Below, piece by piece: positions 44,361 to 54,267 of a stretch of DNA of 64,000 bases. Numbering within the stretch: position 1 is the stretch's first letter; each line of letters begins with the position of its first letter. The DNA is taken from positions 124,001 to 188,000 of the forward strand of contig NZ_JAUYVM010000010.1 in the NCBI RefSeq assembly GCF_030689305.1, in the 5' to 3' direction. The notes beneath the pieces are model-generated. The model was not told where the DNA came from, made no database searches, and saw only the letters and a list, made by a program, of their open reading frames with translations. A program made the translations under genes and the position numbers. The DNA is from Vibrio penaeicida. Lineage in GTDB: Bacteria; Pseudomonadota; Gammaproteobacteria; Enterobacterales; Vibrionaceae.

Positions 44361-45074
44361 TTACATCTTCAAATAAAAGTCCTGAGTTAGCGCAACAAAA
44401 TCAGGGCTGTATTGACCATTTTGATTGATGATCAACGTTGAATGCATCGTCTTGCAAGGCAGCTTAGCCAAACTCAACATAAGCCGGGTGGGGGCTTTGC
44501 GTTCTGTGGTTTGAATATCGCAGCGAGAATGCAAATACCATCCTGATTTCAAAGCAAGGTCGATGAACGCTTCTCCTTCAACTGACGGCAAGATAAAACT
44601 TGCGTTGCCATGAGTGGCGAGCAAGGAGTGGCATTTGTTCAGTAAGCTTTCATGATCCAGAGTATTCGTATGACGAGCATCAGCCCTAGAGCGATCGTCC
44701 GCTTGTTGTCCATTATTGAAATAGGGAGGGTTACAGATGATCGCATCAAACTGGTGTGAAAAGGTGTGATTGAGTACGTCATCATGGATGAGCGTTAAAC
44801 GTGAGTGCCAAGGGCTTTCACTGAAGTTATATGCAGCGGCTTTGGATGCATTTTCTTCAAGCTCGATAGCGACAATTTCTAGGCGGCTTGCAGAGCGCTG
44901 TGCGCACATTAGAGAAAGCAAGCCAGTGCCAGTACCGATGTCCAATATACATCCATTTTTCGGAAGCGCTGTCCATGCCCCAAGCATGACGCCATCAGTG
45001 CTCACTGGCATACCGCTGTGACCACCGGAAATAGAGAATTGTTTGAACTGAAAATCTTTGGTTTTGGTACGCAT
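44361..45074 (-). CDS. trmN: tRNA1(Val) adenine-37 N6-methyltransferase
   Basis: 237-aa SAM-dependent methyltransferase (YfiC/TrmN6). The SAM loop is ILDIGTGTGLLSLMCAQR (near residue 40) and the amino-methyltransferase catalytic motif is NPPYF (ICNPPYFNNGQ). It starts GGHSGMPVSTDGVMLGAW, as in the family. It lies 90 bp upstream of srmB on the same strand; in E. coli the two genes are also adjacent. Confidence 0.94.
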   Translation of the reverse strand: MRTKTKDFQFKQFSISGGHSGMPVSTDGVMLGAWTALPKNGCILDIGTGTGLLSLMCAQRSASRLEIVAIELEENASKAAAYNFSESPWHSRLTLIHDDVLNHTFSHQFDAIICNPPYFNNGQQADDRSRADARHTNTLDHESLLNKCHSLLATHGNASFILPSVEGEAFIDLALKSGWYLHSRCDIQTTERKAPTRLMLSLAKLPCKTMHSTLIINQNGQYSPDFVALTQDFYLKM

Positions 45075-45358
45075 ACTTTGCTTTTCACTTAACGGGTTAA
45101 CGCGATTAAGAGGTGTATCAAAAAGGGATTATATTAAATTCTTGTTAATAGAAGGATAATTAATTTTAATGGTTATATGGTCTGATTAATTAAGAATTAA
45201 TAGTGTTTATATCTGCAAAAAGATATGAAAGTCGAATTATTATTGTGTTTTTTATCACACTCTTGTTTCTGACCTCTCTTTTGTTCATTATTCGCCCCTT
45301 ATTTATAGAATAAAATTTCATAATATTTGCAAACACAAGATTATTATAAGGGTTTTCA

Positions 45359-46669
45359 GTGAGTCAGAAACTAAAATCAACTGATGTGATCGCTTTGGGT
45401 TTCATGCTCTTTGCGTTCTTTTTAGGAGCGGGTAACATTATTTTCCCTCCTCTAGCGGGTCAATTGGCCGGCGAAAACTTAATTCCAGCGATGTCTGGAT
45501 TCCTGTTTACTGCGGTAGGTCTACCTTTGATCACCATTATTGCTATTGCAGTTTCTGGTGGGTCTTGGGAACACTTGTCCAAGCATTTACCTAAACAAGC
45601 AGCAACACTCATTGTGGTGCTTATCTTTATCATCATTGGCCCTGCATTTGCAGCCCCACGTACCGGTTTGGTTGCTTATGAGATGGCAGTGAAGCCATTT
45701 TTTGCTGATGCACAACAGCTTCATCTAACGACTTTCTCTGTATTGTTTTTTGCCGTAGCGATGTTTTTCGCTTGGTCTCAAGGCAAACTGATCGATACGA
45801 TCGGAAAAGTACTGACGCCTGTTCTGTTTATTGGTCTGATTACACTTGCAGTGTCCGTATTTGTTGATCCTCAAGGTGTACAGTCTGCTGCTCAAGGTGA
45901 CTATGTGAGTCAGCCGTTGATCACGGGTTTCCTTGAAGGCTACAACACCATGGATACGTTTGGCGCGTTGATGTTCGGAATTCTGATTGTCGATGCACTT
46001 CGTAGTAAGGGGATTACTGAATCGCGTCCAACAACGAAGTATTTGATCAGCGCGGCGGTGATTGCTGCTGTCGGTTTGGCGTTTGTTTACGTCTCTTTAT
46101 TCTATTTAGGATCGACCAGCGGTACCGTTGCTGCGGGTTCTGATAACGGTGGTGTTATCTTGAGCTTGTATGTTCAAGCTCTGTTTGGTGCATCAGGTCA
46201 AACGGTGCTATCGGTTATCGTATTATTGGCGTGTTTGACGACAGCGATTGGCTTGATTTCAGCCTGTTCAGATTACTTTAGTTCGGTTACTTCAGTGAGC
46301 TACAAGGCGTGGGTTGTGATCATTGGCATTGCATGTGCTGTCGTGGCTAACGTAGGTTTGAGCCAACTGATTGCACTGTCGGTTCCTGTATTGTTTGCAC
46401 TCTATCCTGTCGCCATAGCATTGGTGGCACTTGCGTTTGTTCGTAACCGTCTGCCAAACCCAGAAGTGGCGTATCGCATTGTGGTCTTGGTTGCGTTTGT
46501 ATTCGCATTGTTGGATGCAGCAAAAGTGGCGGGTATCAATGTGAATGCGTTTAATATGTTGCCGCTGTTTGAAGTGGGAATGGCGTGGTTGATGCCGACG
46601 TTTGTAGCCATTATCTGCATGTTCTTTATTGGAACATCTCGTAAGTCACTGACGGAAGAAACTGCGTAA
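45359..46669 (+). CDS. brnQ: branched-chain amino acid transporter, LIVCS type
   Basis: 436-aa Na+-coupled transporter for Leu, Ile and Val with about 12 helices. The N-terminal signature FMLFAFFLGAGNIIFPPLAG is characteristic of BrnQ. GFLEGYNTMDTFGALMFGI and the C-terminal FNMLPLF region also fit. GTG start with AAGGG 6 nt upstream. Monocistronic with its own terminator. Confidence 0.95.
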   Translation: MSQKLKSTDVIALGFMLFAFFLGAGNIIFPPLAGQLAGENLIPAMSGFLFTAVGLPLITIIAIAVSGGSWEHLSKHLPKQAATLIVVLIFIIIGPAFAAPRTGLVAYEMAVKPFFADAQQLHLTTFSVLFFAVAMFFAWSQGKLIDTIGKVLTPVLFIGLITLAVSVFVDPQGVQSAAQGDYVSQPLITGFLEGYNTMDTFGALMFGILIVDALRSKGITESRPTTKYLISAAVIAAVGLAFVYVSLFYLGSTSGTVAAGSDNGGVILSLYVQALFGASGQTVLSVIVLLACLTTAIGLISACSDYFSSVTSVSYKAWVVIIGIACAVVANVGLSQLIALSVPVLFALYPVAIALVALAFVRNRLPNPEVAYRIVVLVAFVFALLDAAKVAGINVNAFNMLPLFEVGMAWLMPTFVAIICMFFIGTSRKSLTEETA

Positions 46670-46698
46670 ATTATCGTTGGATTGTTCGTTAAAATGAT

Positions 46699-46727
46699 AA
46701 GGGGCTGATATTCATCAGCCCCTTTTT
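46699..46727 (+). terminator. terminator of brnQ
   Basis: GGGGCTGAT-attc-ATCAGCCCC followed by TTTTT. Confidence 0.95.
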
Positions 46728-46797
46728 GGTTCGTTGCCTGATCGATAAGTATGGAGTCTCGGTTTACACAAAGTTTGGGATTAGGATACCGAAAGCC

Positions 46798-47316
46798 TTA
46801 TAACGCGTCGTGGTATTCCACTAGGATCTGTTCACACCACGCTTCAATTCGAGCATCACTCAGTTCGTATTGGGAATCTTCATCCAAAGCCAAACCTACA
46901 AAATGTGACTTGTCCTCTGTCAATGCTTTCGATGCTTCGAACTCATAGCCTTCATTTTTCCAGTAACCGATGAACTGAGCGCCTGTTTTTTTTAATTCAT
47001 CATGAAGAAGTCCCATCGCATCGAGAAACCACTCGCCATAACCTTCTTGATCGCCTAAGCCGAATAACGCGACGTGTTTGCCTTTTAGCGACACGCCATC
47101 GATGTGCTCCCATACAGCACTCCAATCCTCTTGAATTTCACCGAAATCCCACGTGGAAATTCCAAGCACTAACAGATCATAGTCGTTCATTAATGATAGT
47201 GGTGTGTCTTTTACATTAAATATATCCACTAAGTCTTCACCAATGATGGCGCGAATCTTCTCTGCTGCCATTTCAGTGTAAAAAGTTGTAGAGCCGTAAA
47301 AAAGTCCGATTTTCAT
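46798..47316 (-). CDS. fldB: flavodoxin FldB
   Basis: 172-aa long-chain flavodoxin. The FMN phosphate loop is GLFYGSTTFYTE (residues 4-15) and the isoalloxazine-contacting segments are STWDFGEIQEDW and FGLGDQEGYGEWF. In E. coli fldB also lies beside xerD, here divergent by about 150 bp. The exact electron partner is unknown. Confidence 0.94.
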   Translation of the reverse strand: MKIGLFYGSTTFYTEMAAEKIRAIIGEDLVDIFNVKDTPLSLMNDYDLLVLGISTWDFGEIQEDWSAVWEHIDGVSLKGKHVALFGLGDQEGYGEWFLDAMGLLHDELKKTGAQFIGYWKNEGYEFEASKALTEDKSHFVGLALDEDSQYELSDARIEAWCEQILVEYHDAL

Positions 47317-47464
47317 GATCTGTGATTGTTGATTGTAGAGATGGCAGATTCTAACGGGAAATGAGAAGGAATTGCAGGATTTATACTTATTGAGAGGAAT
47401 TTAATAGTATTATTTTCGCGTGTCACATAGTCTGTGACTGATATAAGTAGAAAGAGAGATAAGA

Positions 47465-48373
47465 ATGACGCAAGTAAGTCATCCCGATAGCTATTTGATA
47501 GAGCAGTTTTTAGATGCAATGTGGATGGAAAGAGGGCTATCCGAGAACACGCTCGCTTCCTACCGAAACGATCTTTTTAAATTATTGAATTGGATGGCTG
47601 AATCTAATTTCCGTTTGGATTTTATCAGCGTTTCAGGGTTACAAGCTTACCAAGCTTGGTTAATGGATCAAGGCTTTAAGCAAACCTCTCGAGCGAGAAT
47701 GCTTTCGGCTATACGCCGTTTGTTTCAATATCTTCACCGAGAGAAAGTGAGGGCAGATGACCCAAGCGCGTTGTTAGTTAGCCCTAAATTGCCACAACGT
47801 CTCCCGAAAGACTTGAGTGAAGAGCAGGTTGAAGCGTTACTCAACGCACCAGACCCAAATGACCCGATAGAATTACGCGACAAAGCCATGCTTGAGCTCT
47901 TGTATGCGACTGGGTTACGAGTGACTGAACTGGTGAGCCTGACGATGGAAAATGTCAGCTTACGTCAGGGTGTCGTTCGTGTAATGGGTAAGGGTGGAAA
48001 AGAGCGATTAGTTCCAATGGGAGAAAATGCCATCGATTGGATTGAAACCTTTTTAGAGCAAGGACGTCCAAGCATATTAGGCGACAAATCGTCTGACGTT
48101 GTGTTCCCGAGTAAACGTGCACGACAGATGACAAGGCAAACCTTTTGGCATCGAATAAAGTTTTACGCAGCGCTGGCAGATATTGACTCTGACGCATTAT
48201 CACCACACGTACTTCGCCATGCTTTTGCAACGCATTTACTGAATTACGGTGCAGATTTGAGAGTGGTGCAAATGTTGTTAGGACATAGTGACTTATCAAC
48301 CACGCAAATTTATACTCATGTCGCAACCGAGCGACTGAAACAGATTCACGAACAACACCACCCAAGGGCGTAG
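47465..48373 (+). CDS. xerD: site-specific tyrosine recombinase XerD
   Basis: 302 aa. The N-terminal SAM-like DNA-binding domain is at about 10-95. Catalytic residues: Arg in LYATGLRVTELVSLT, Lys in VMGKGGKERLVP, His/Arg in SPHVLRHAFATHLL, His in QMLLGHSDLSTTQ and the nucleophile Tyr in IYTHV. With XerC it resolves chromosome dimers at dif. First gene of xerD-dsbC-recJ. Confidence 0.96.
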   Translation: MTQVSHPDSYLIEQFLDAMWMERGLSENTLASYRNDLFKLLNWMAESNFRLDFISVSGLQAYQAWLMDQGFKQTSRARMLSAIRRLFQYLHREKVRADDPSALLVSPKLPQRLPKDLSEEQVEALLNAPDPNDPIELRDKAMLELLYATGLRVTELVSLTMENVSLRQGVVRVMGKGGKERLVPMGENAIDWIETFLEQGRPSILGDKSSDVVFPSKRARQMTRQTFWHRIKFYAALADIDSDALSPHVLRHAFATHLLNYGADLRVVQMLLGHSDLSTTQIYTHVATERLKQIHEQHHPRA

Positions 48374-48405
48374 TTCGTATATGACTATTTTTTTAAGGTG
48401 AAATC

Positions 48406-49131
48406 ATGCAATTTTTGCGCAAACTTGGTGTAGTAGCAGCTGGCGCGCTGGCTTCTTTTTCTCTTTTCGCGGCCGATGCAGATGTCAGCACCATTACAGA
48501 GCGATTCGGTAAATTGGGCTTGGCAGTAAGCAGCGTAACAGACAGCGACATCGCGGGTCTTTACGAAGTAGAAACCAATCAAGGGCTATTTTTGTCTACA
48601 CAGAAAGGCGACTACTTTATCCAAGGTAAAATTTACGCTCTAGACGACAAAGGCAACTTTACCGATGTAATTGCTAAGCGTTATGCCGACAAAATTGGCG
48701 ATTTCTCTTCTAGCTGGATCGAATACAAAGCCAAAGAAGAGAAACACGTTGTAACCGTATTTACCGATATTGATTGCGGTTACTGCCTGAAATTGCACCG
48801 TCAGATGCAAGAGTACAACGAGAAAGGGATTACGGTTCGTTACATGGCGTACCCTAGAGCAGGCGTACAAAGCCAAGTCGGTCAGCAGATGTCACAAATC
48901 TGGTGTTCTGTCGATCAGAAAGCGGCTATGGATGAGATGAAACTTCAGCGCAGCTTCAGCCAAAAAGTCAGAGAAAAGGAAGAGTGTTTAAGCACCATCG
49001 CCGCGCATCGTGATTTAGGCTCTAAAATGGGTGTCCGTGGCACACCTGCAATCGTGACTAGCAACGGCAGTGTGATTGGTGGTTACTTATCACCAGATGA
49101 CCTTACTGCTCAGCTAGAAAGACTGAACTAA
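48406..49131 (+). CDS. dsbC: thiol:disulfide interchange protein DsbC
   Basis: 241 aa with signal peptide ending SLFA, cleaved before ADADV. An N-terminal dimerisation domain (about 23-80) precedes a thioredoxin fold with the active site CGYC at 124-127 (TDIDCGYCLKLH). The cis-Pro loop is GVRGTPAIV. A periplasmic disulfide isomerase. It lies 32 bp after xerD with AAGGTG before the ATG. Confidence 0.96.
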   Translation: MQFLRKLGVVAAGALASFSLFAADADVSTITERFGKLGLAVSSVTDSDIAGLYEVETNQGLFLSTQKGDYFIQGKIYALDDKGNFTDVIAKRYADKIGDFSSSWIEYKAKEEKHVVTVFTDIDCGYCLKLHRQMQEYNEKGITVRYMAYPRAGVQSQVGQQMSQIWCSVDQKAAMDEMKLQRSFSQKVREKEECLSTIAAHRDLGSKMGVRGTPAIVTSNGSVIGGYLSPDDLTAQLERLN

Positions 49132-49142
49132 TACTAAACGTA

Positions 49143-49164
49143 TGCCTGAGGGAAACCTCAGGCA
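49143..49164. repeat. perfect hairpin between dsbC and recJ
   Basis: TGCCTGAGG-gaaa-CCTCAGGCA, a 9-bp stem with a GAAA loop, flanked on both sides by AACGTA-type direct repeats. There is no T-run, so it is probably not a simple terminator. It might be an mRNA processing or stability element between two genes of unequal expression. Confidence 0.6.
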
Positions 49165-49195
49165 AACGTATTCTCTCTGATTGAAATTCAAATAT

Positions 49196-50935
49196 ATGAT
49201 CGAAATTCAAAGACGCCCTCAAGATACACCTCACTCTCTTCCCGATTCAATTTCGCCTCTGCTTCAGCGAATTTACGCAGCACGAGGAGTTCAATCACTT
49301 ACTCAGCTTGATACCACAGCGAAAGCTTTACACTCCTATCAGTTGCTGGGTGGAATTTCGCAAGCCGTTGAACTGTTGTTTGAATCAATTCAGCAGAAAA
49401 AACGGATTATTGTCGTTGGCGATTTTGATGCCGATGGCGCGACCAGCTCTGCCTTATCTGTGTTGGCGTTGAGAATGCTAGGCAGCCATAACGTTGATTA
49501 TCTGGTTCCTAACCGGTTTGAAGATGGATACGGGCTAAGCCCCGAAGTGGTTGATCAAGCGATTGAACTTGGCGTAGAAGTGATCATGACTGTGGATAAT
49601 GGTGTTTCGTCAATTGATGGCGTTCGTTATGCCAAAGAAAAAGGGATCACAGTCATTGTTACCGATCACCATTTGCCGGGTCATGAATTACCAAATGCTG
49701 ATGCCATAGTGAACCCTAATCTTGAAAGCTGCGAATTCCCATCAAAATCGTTGGCAGGTGTGGGTGTCGCATTTTATATGATGATGGCGCTGTGCGTGCA
49801 CATGCGAAAGATCAATTGGTTTGCCTCACAAGGTATGCAAGAACCAAAGTTGATGGAACTTATTGATTTGGTTGCGTTGGGTACCGTTGCAGATGTGGTT
49901 CCTCTGGATGAAAATAACCGAATTTTGGTTCACCAAGGGTTACAGCGTATTCGTGCTGGTAAAGCACGCCCTGGCATTCAAGCGTTGATTGAAGTGGCGA
50001 AGCGTGATGCGCGACGTTTAGTTGCGTCCGATTTTGGCTTTGCGTTAGGTCCTCGAATTAACGCAGCAGGTCGGCTTGATGACATGTCATTCGGTGTCGA
50101 GCTATTGATGAGTAACAATATCCATGCGGCAAGACGCATGGCCAGTGAACTCGACGGCTTGAATCAAACTCGAAAAGAGATTGAAGAGGGCATGAAGCAA
50201 GAAGCCATGGCATTTTGTGAGCGGCTGCAGTTTGGTGAAAATGCAGAACTGCCTTACGGTTTGGTTTTGTTTCAACGAGACTGGCACCAAGGTGTGATTG
50301 GCATTTTGGCGTCGCGTATTAAAGAAAAGTTTCATCGTCCAGTCATCGCGTTTGCCGATGGTGGCGAAGGAAATATTAAAGGCTCTTGTCGCTCCATTCC
50401 TGGGCTACATATGCGTGATACGCTGGATAAAATCGATACTCAAAACCCGGGATTGATCGCCAAGTTTGGTGGGCATGCCATGGCGGCAGGTCTGACAATT
50501 AAAGAATCTGATTTTGAAAAGTTCAGTCAGTTATTTGATGAAGCCGTTCGTAATGACTTAGATGAAGCCTCTCTAAAGGGTATTTTGTTATCGGATGGCG
50601 AATTACAGCCGGAAGAGTTTTCCATGCACGTTGCGGAAACATTGCGCTCGGCAGGGCCATGGGGACAAGCCTTTCCAGAGCCCTTGTTTGATGGTGAATT
50701 CAAAGTGATGCACCAAAAGCTAGTGGGAGAAAAACATTTAAAGTTGATGTTAGAGCCCTTACACAAAGGGCACCCGACCAACATTATGATTGATGGTATT
50801 GCCTTTAACGTGGATTTACGTCGATGGCCAGATGCGTCAGTAAAAACGGTACGTTTGGCGTACAAGCTTGATATTAATGAGTTCCGTGGCAACCAGTCAC
50901 TTCAATTGATGATCGACCATATCGACGCTAAGTAA
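49196..50935 (+). CDS. recJ: single-stranded-DNA-specific exonuclease RecJ
   Basis: 579 aa from the ATG at 49196; an in-frame TTG at 49181 would add 5 residues. DHH phosphoesterase motifs are VVGDFDADGATSSAL, VTDHHLPGHELPNADAIVNP and LVALGTVADVVPLD. The DHHA1 domain has GSCRSIPGLHMRD and FGGHAMAAG. It degrades ssDNA 5' to 3' in recombination and repair. The TAA stop is the first three bases of an inverted-repeat element, so the original stop may have been displaced. Confidence 0.95.
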   Translation: MIEIQRRPQDTPHSLPDSISPLLQRIYAARGVQSLTQLDTTAKALHSYQLLGGISQAVELLFESIQQKKRIIVVGDFDADGATSSALSVLALRMLGSHNVDYLVPNRFEDGYGLSPEVVDQAIELGVEVIMTVDNGVSSIDGVRYAKEKGITVIVTDHHLPGHELPNADAIVNPNLESCEFPSKSLAGVGVAFYMMMALCVHMRKINWFASQGMQEPKLMELIDLVALGTVADVVPLDENNRILVHQGLQRIRAGKARPGIQALIEVAKRDARRLVASDFGFALGPRINAAGRLDDMSFGVELLMSNNIHAARRMASELDGLNQTRKEIEEGMKQEAMAFCERLQFGENAELPYGLVLFQRDWHQGVIGILASRIKEKFHRPVIAFADGGEGNIKGSCRSIPGLHMRDTLDKIDTQNPGLIAKFGGHAMAAGLTIKESDFEKFSQLFDEAVRNDLDEASLKGILLSDGELQPEEFSMHVAETLRSAGPWGQAFPEPLFDGEFKVMHQKLVGEKHLKLMLEPLHKGHPTNIMIDGIAFNVDLRRWPDASVKTVRLAYKLDINEFRGNQSLQLMIDHIDAK

Positions 50936-51130
50936 CCTGAACTAGGGATAACAGATTGCTTTCTAATGGCTCTTTTTACTTATTACTTCGTTGAACCCTC
51001 TCCCAATAACCCGTTATTGGTTCGTGGCTTCGCCTTGTCTTAAGCAAAAATAGCTCATTAGAATTCATCTATTGGAAATCTACCTGTATTTGAATAGATT
51101 AGCTAATCCCTTATCCCGAGTTCAGGTTAA
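50933..51130. repeat. about 198-bp MITE-like element directly after recJ
   Basis: Left end TAACCTGAACTAGGGATAA (50933-50951) and right end TTATCCCGAGTTCAGGTTA (51111-51129) are inverted repeats with one mismatch. Inside, TCTAATGGCT pairs with AGCTCATTAGA-type sequence. CCAATAACCC/GTTATTGG forms a central hairpin. No coding capacity. The left end provides the recJ stop codon. Confidence 0.75.
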
Positions 51131-51157
51131 GTCACCCAAACGACCTTTCAACCCTGT

Positions 51158-51182
51158 CCCGCTGCTGATTGAGAGTAGCGGG
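51158..51182 (+). terminator. possible terminator/hairpin before prfB
   Basis: CCCGCT / AGCGGG (with inner CT/AG) followed by CATCTTCATTTTC. Weak T-run. May terminate recJ transcripts that read through the repeat. Confidence 0.4.
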
Positions 51183-51283
51183 CATCTTCATTTTCTAAGC
51201 TCAAATTACGCAAATTTTTCCTGTATCTCTGTCACATTTTTCAGTAGAATTCCTCGGTTAAATTATACAGAAATTGAGCAGAC

Positions 51284-52382
51284 ATGTTTGAAATCAATCC
51301 CATTAAAAACCGCCTACAGGACGTGACAGAGCGCACGAATGTCCTGAGGGGGTACCTTTGACTATGACGCTAAGAAAGAGCGTCTAGAAGAGGTTAACGC
51401 AGAACTAGAACAACCTGATGTATGGAATGAACCTGAGCGAGCACAAGCACTAGGTAAAGAGCGAGCTTCTCTTGAAGCGGTCGTTGAAACTATCGACTTG
51501 CTTGATCAAGGCGTAGAAGACGTAGATGGTCTTCTAGAGCTAGCGATCGAAGAAGAAGATCAAGAAACGTTCGATGAAATCGACCCTGAACTGGTTGAAC
51601 TTGAACTGAAACTTGGGAAACTAGAGTTCCGCCGCATGTTTGCGGGCGACCACGACTCTTCCGACTGCTACATCGATTTACAAGCGGGCTCTGGTGGTAC
51701 AGAAGCACAAGACTGGACCAACATGATGTTACGCATGTATTTGCGCTGGGCTGAATCAAAAGGCTTTAAAGCAGAAGTCATTGAAGTGTCTGAAGGTGAT
51801 GTTGCGGGCTTGAAATCGGCCACGGTTCGTATTTCTGGTGAATACGCTTACGGCTGGCTTCGCACAGAAACGGGTGTTCATCGTTTGGTTCGAAAATCGC
51901 CATTTGACTCAGGTGGTCGTCGCCATACATCCTTTGCGTCTGCGTTTATTTACCCAGAGATTGATGAAAACATCGACATTGATGTGAACCCTTCGGACCT
52001 TCGTATCGATGTTTATCGTGCGTCAGGTGCGGGTGGACAGCACGTTAACACCACGGAATCAGCGGTGCGTATTACTCACCTTCCAACCAATACTGTGGTG
52101 CAGTGCCAGAACGATCGTTCTCAGCATAAGAACAAAGATCAGGCGATGAAACAGCTTCGCGCGAAGCTATTCGAGCTTGAATTACAAAAGCAAAATGCGG
52201 AAAAGCAAGCCAATGAAGACGCGAAATCGGACATCGGCTGGGGAAGCCAAATCCGTTCTTACGTTTTGGATGATTCACGCATTAAAGATTTACGCACCGG
52301 CGTCGAGAATCGCAATACGCAAGCGGTTCTAGACGGCGATCTAGACAAATTTATCGAAGCCAGCCTGAAATCAGGTTTGTAA
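51284..52382 (+). CDS. prfB: peptide chain release factor 2 (programmed +1 frameshift)
   Basis: 365 aa translated from 51284-51358 joined to 51360-52382. The first 25 codons end ...VLRGYL at CTT followed by the in-frame stop TGA (51359-51361). An internal Shine-Dalgarno AGGGGG sits just before it and CTT TGA C is the slippery site. RF2 shortage allows the +1 shift to GAC, giving feedback control. Downstream, the SPF stop-recognition tripeptide (RKSPFDSGG) and the peptidyl-hydrolysis motif GGQ (ASGAGGQHVNTT) are present. Followed 33 bp later by lysS. Confidence 0.97.
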
Positions 52383-52415
52383 GCTTTCACCGACAATCGA
52401 CAGGATACATCGAAA

Positions 52416-53948
52416 ATGACTGATGCTGTTCAAAACGAAACCCAACAAGAAGCCCATTCGCAAGAAGAGAACAAGCTGATCGCAGAGCGTCGCGCGAAAT
52501 TGGATGAAATTCGCAAGAACTGTGATGCGAACGGTCACCCAAACGACTTTCGTCGTGACAGCTTGGCTGGCGACCTTCAGAAGGCGTTCGGTGAAAAGAG
52601 CAAAGAAGAACTGGAAGAGCTGAATCATACCGTTTCTATTGCTGGTCGAATCATGGCTAAGCGTGGCCCTTTCCTTGTGATTCAGGAAACATCTGGTCGC
52701 ATTCAGGCTTACGCAGCAAAACCAGTTCAAAAAGAACTGAAAGAGAAATACCAAGGCTTAGACATCGGTGACATCATCGGTGTAACTGGTGCATTACACA
52801 AGTCTGGTAAAGGTGACTTATACGTAAATATGGAAGAGTACGAATTGCTGACCAAAGCATTGCGCCCTCTTCCTGAGAAATTCCATGGTTTGACGGACCA
52901 AGAAATGCGTTACCGTCAGCGTTATGTCGATCTCATCGTAAATGAAGATTCTCGCCAAGCGTTTATCGTTCGTTCTAAGTTGGTGTCATCAATCCGTAAT
53001 TTCATGAGTGGCAAAGGCTACCTAGAAGTTGAAACGCCAATGATGCACGTTATCCCAGGCGGTGCTACGGCTCGTCCGTTCATTACTCACCACAACGCGC
53101 TAGACATTGACATGTACTTGCGTGTTGCACCAGAGCTTTACCTAAAGCGTTTGGTTGTTGGAGGGTTTGATCGCGTATTCGAAATCAACCGTAACTTCCG
53201 TAACGAAGGTTTGTCGCCTCGTCACAACCCAGAATTCACCATGATGGAATTCTACCAAGCGTACTCTGACTACAAAGATTTAATGGATCTAACGGAAGAG
53301 ATGCTTAGCACGGTTGCGTTGGATGTTCTTGGTTCAACCTCTATGCCTTATGGTGATGAGACAGTCGAGTTTGGTGGTCAATACGCTCGAATGAGTATGT
53401 TTGAAGCTATAAAGCACTACAACCCAGAGCACGCAGACATTCAAGCGCTAACAGAAGAAGACCTTCAAGATCGTGAAAAGATGGTTGAGATTGCAAAATC
53501 GGTTCACGTTGAAGTGGAAACGTTCTGGACATGTGGTCAGTTGCTTGAAGAAATCTTTGGTGAAACGGCTGAGCCTCAACTCATCCAGCCTACATTCATT
53601 ACTGGCTACCCAGCGGACATTTCTCCATTGGCTCGTCGTAGCGATGACAACCCGTTCTTTACAGACCGTTTCGAGTTCTTTATCGGTGGTCGTGAAGTGG
53701 CAAATGGCTTCTCAGAATTGAATGATGCAGAAGATCAAGATGCTCGCTTTAAAGCGCAAGTTGACGCAAAAGATGCCGGTGATGATGAAGCAATGTATTA
53801 CGATGCGGATTACATCACTGCACTTGAGCATGGTTTGCCGCCGACAGCAGGTCAGGGAATTGGTATAGACCGATTGGCGATGCTATTCACAAACACGCAT
53901 ACCATTCGTGATGTAATTTTATTCCCAGCGATGCGACCACAGCAGTAA
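52416..53948 (+). CDS. lysS: lysyl-tRNA synthetase
   Basis: 510-aa class II synthetase. The N-terminal OB-fold binds the anticodon (about 65-175). Motif 2 is FRNEGLSPRHNPEFTMMEFY and motif 3 is GQGIGIDRLAMLFTN near the C-terminus. It charges tRNA-Lys. Downstream of prfB, as in E. coli. Confidence 0.98.
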   Translation: MTDAVQNETQQEAHSQEENKLIAERRAKLDEIRKNCDANGHPNDFRRDSLAGDLQKAFGEKSKEELEELNHTVSIAGRIMAKRGPFLVIQETSGRIQAYAAKPVQKELKEKYQGLDIGDIIGVTGALHKSGKGDLYVNMEEYELLTKALRPLPEKFHGLTDQEMRYRQRYVDLIVNEDSRQAFIVRSKLVSSIRNFMSGKGYLEVETPMMHVIPGGATARPFITHHNALDIDMYLRVAPELYLKRLVVGGFDRVFEINRNFRNEGLSPRHNPEFTMMEFYQAYSDYKDLMDLTEEMLSTVALDVLGSTSMPYGDETVEFGGQYARMSMFEAIKHYNPEHADIQALTEEDLQDREKMVEIAKSVHVEVETFWTCGQLLEEIFGETAEPQLIQPTFITGYPADISPLARRSDDNPFFTDRFEFFIGGREVANGFSELNDAEDQDARFKAQVDAKDAGDDEAMYYDADYITALEHGLPPTAGQGIGIDRLAMLFTNTHTIRDVILFPAMRPQQ

Positions 53949-53968
53949 AAATTTTATGTCTCAAAATT

Positions 53969-53993
53969 AAAGCCACCTTCGGGTGGCTTTTTT
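53969..53993 (+). terminator. terminator of prfB-lysS
   Basis: AAAGCCACC-ttc-GGGTGGCTTTTTT. Confidence 0.93.
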
Positions 53994-54267
53994 GATCTTA
54001 ATTTGAGCGCTAAAATTTTATAAATATGTGATTTTGCTCTGCAAAATGAGCGATCTTTTCACTTTATCTTTATGTGTCTCACTATTGACAACGGTTATTG
54101 GTTAGTCTGTTCCTGCTTGACTGTTTAACAAATTATACTATGTCTTAACTATGAGACGTTTTATTGTCGCAAGATTAATTCATATGTAAATCGTTTTTAA
54201 ATCGTCACGCACCTTAAAACCACGATGAAGATCGTAACAACAATATAGATTGATTAAGGAAGTATTA
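53994..54267. other. vpsR upstream region
   Basis: No gene. A -35-like TTGACA occurs at 54085-54090 without a matching -10, and TATACT occurs near 54137. A promoter is expected here but I cannot place it. Confidence 0.35.

Noticed and set aside
51072..51326. 84-codon frame before prfB
   Set aside because: It runs through the right arm of the inverted repeat and into the prfB start; no ribosome site or family resemblance.
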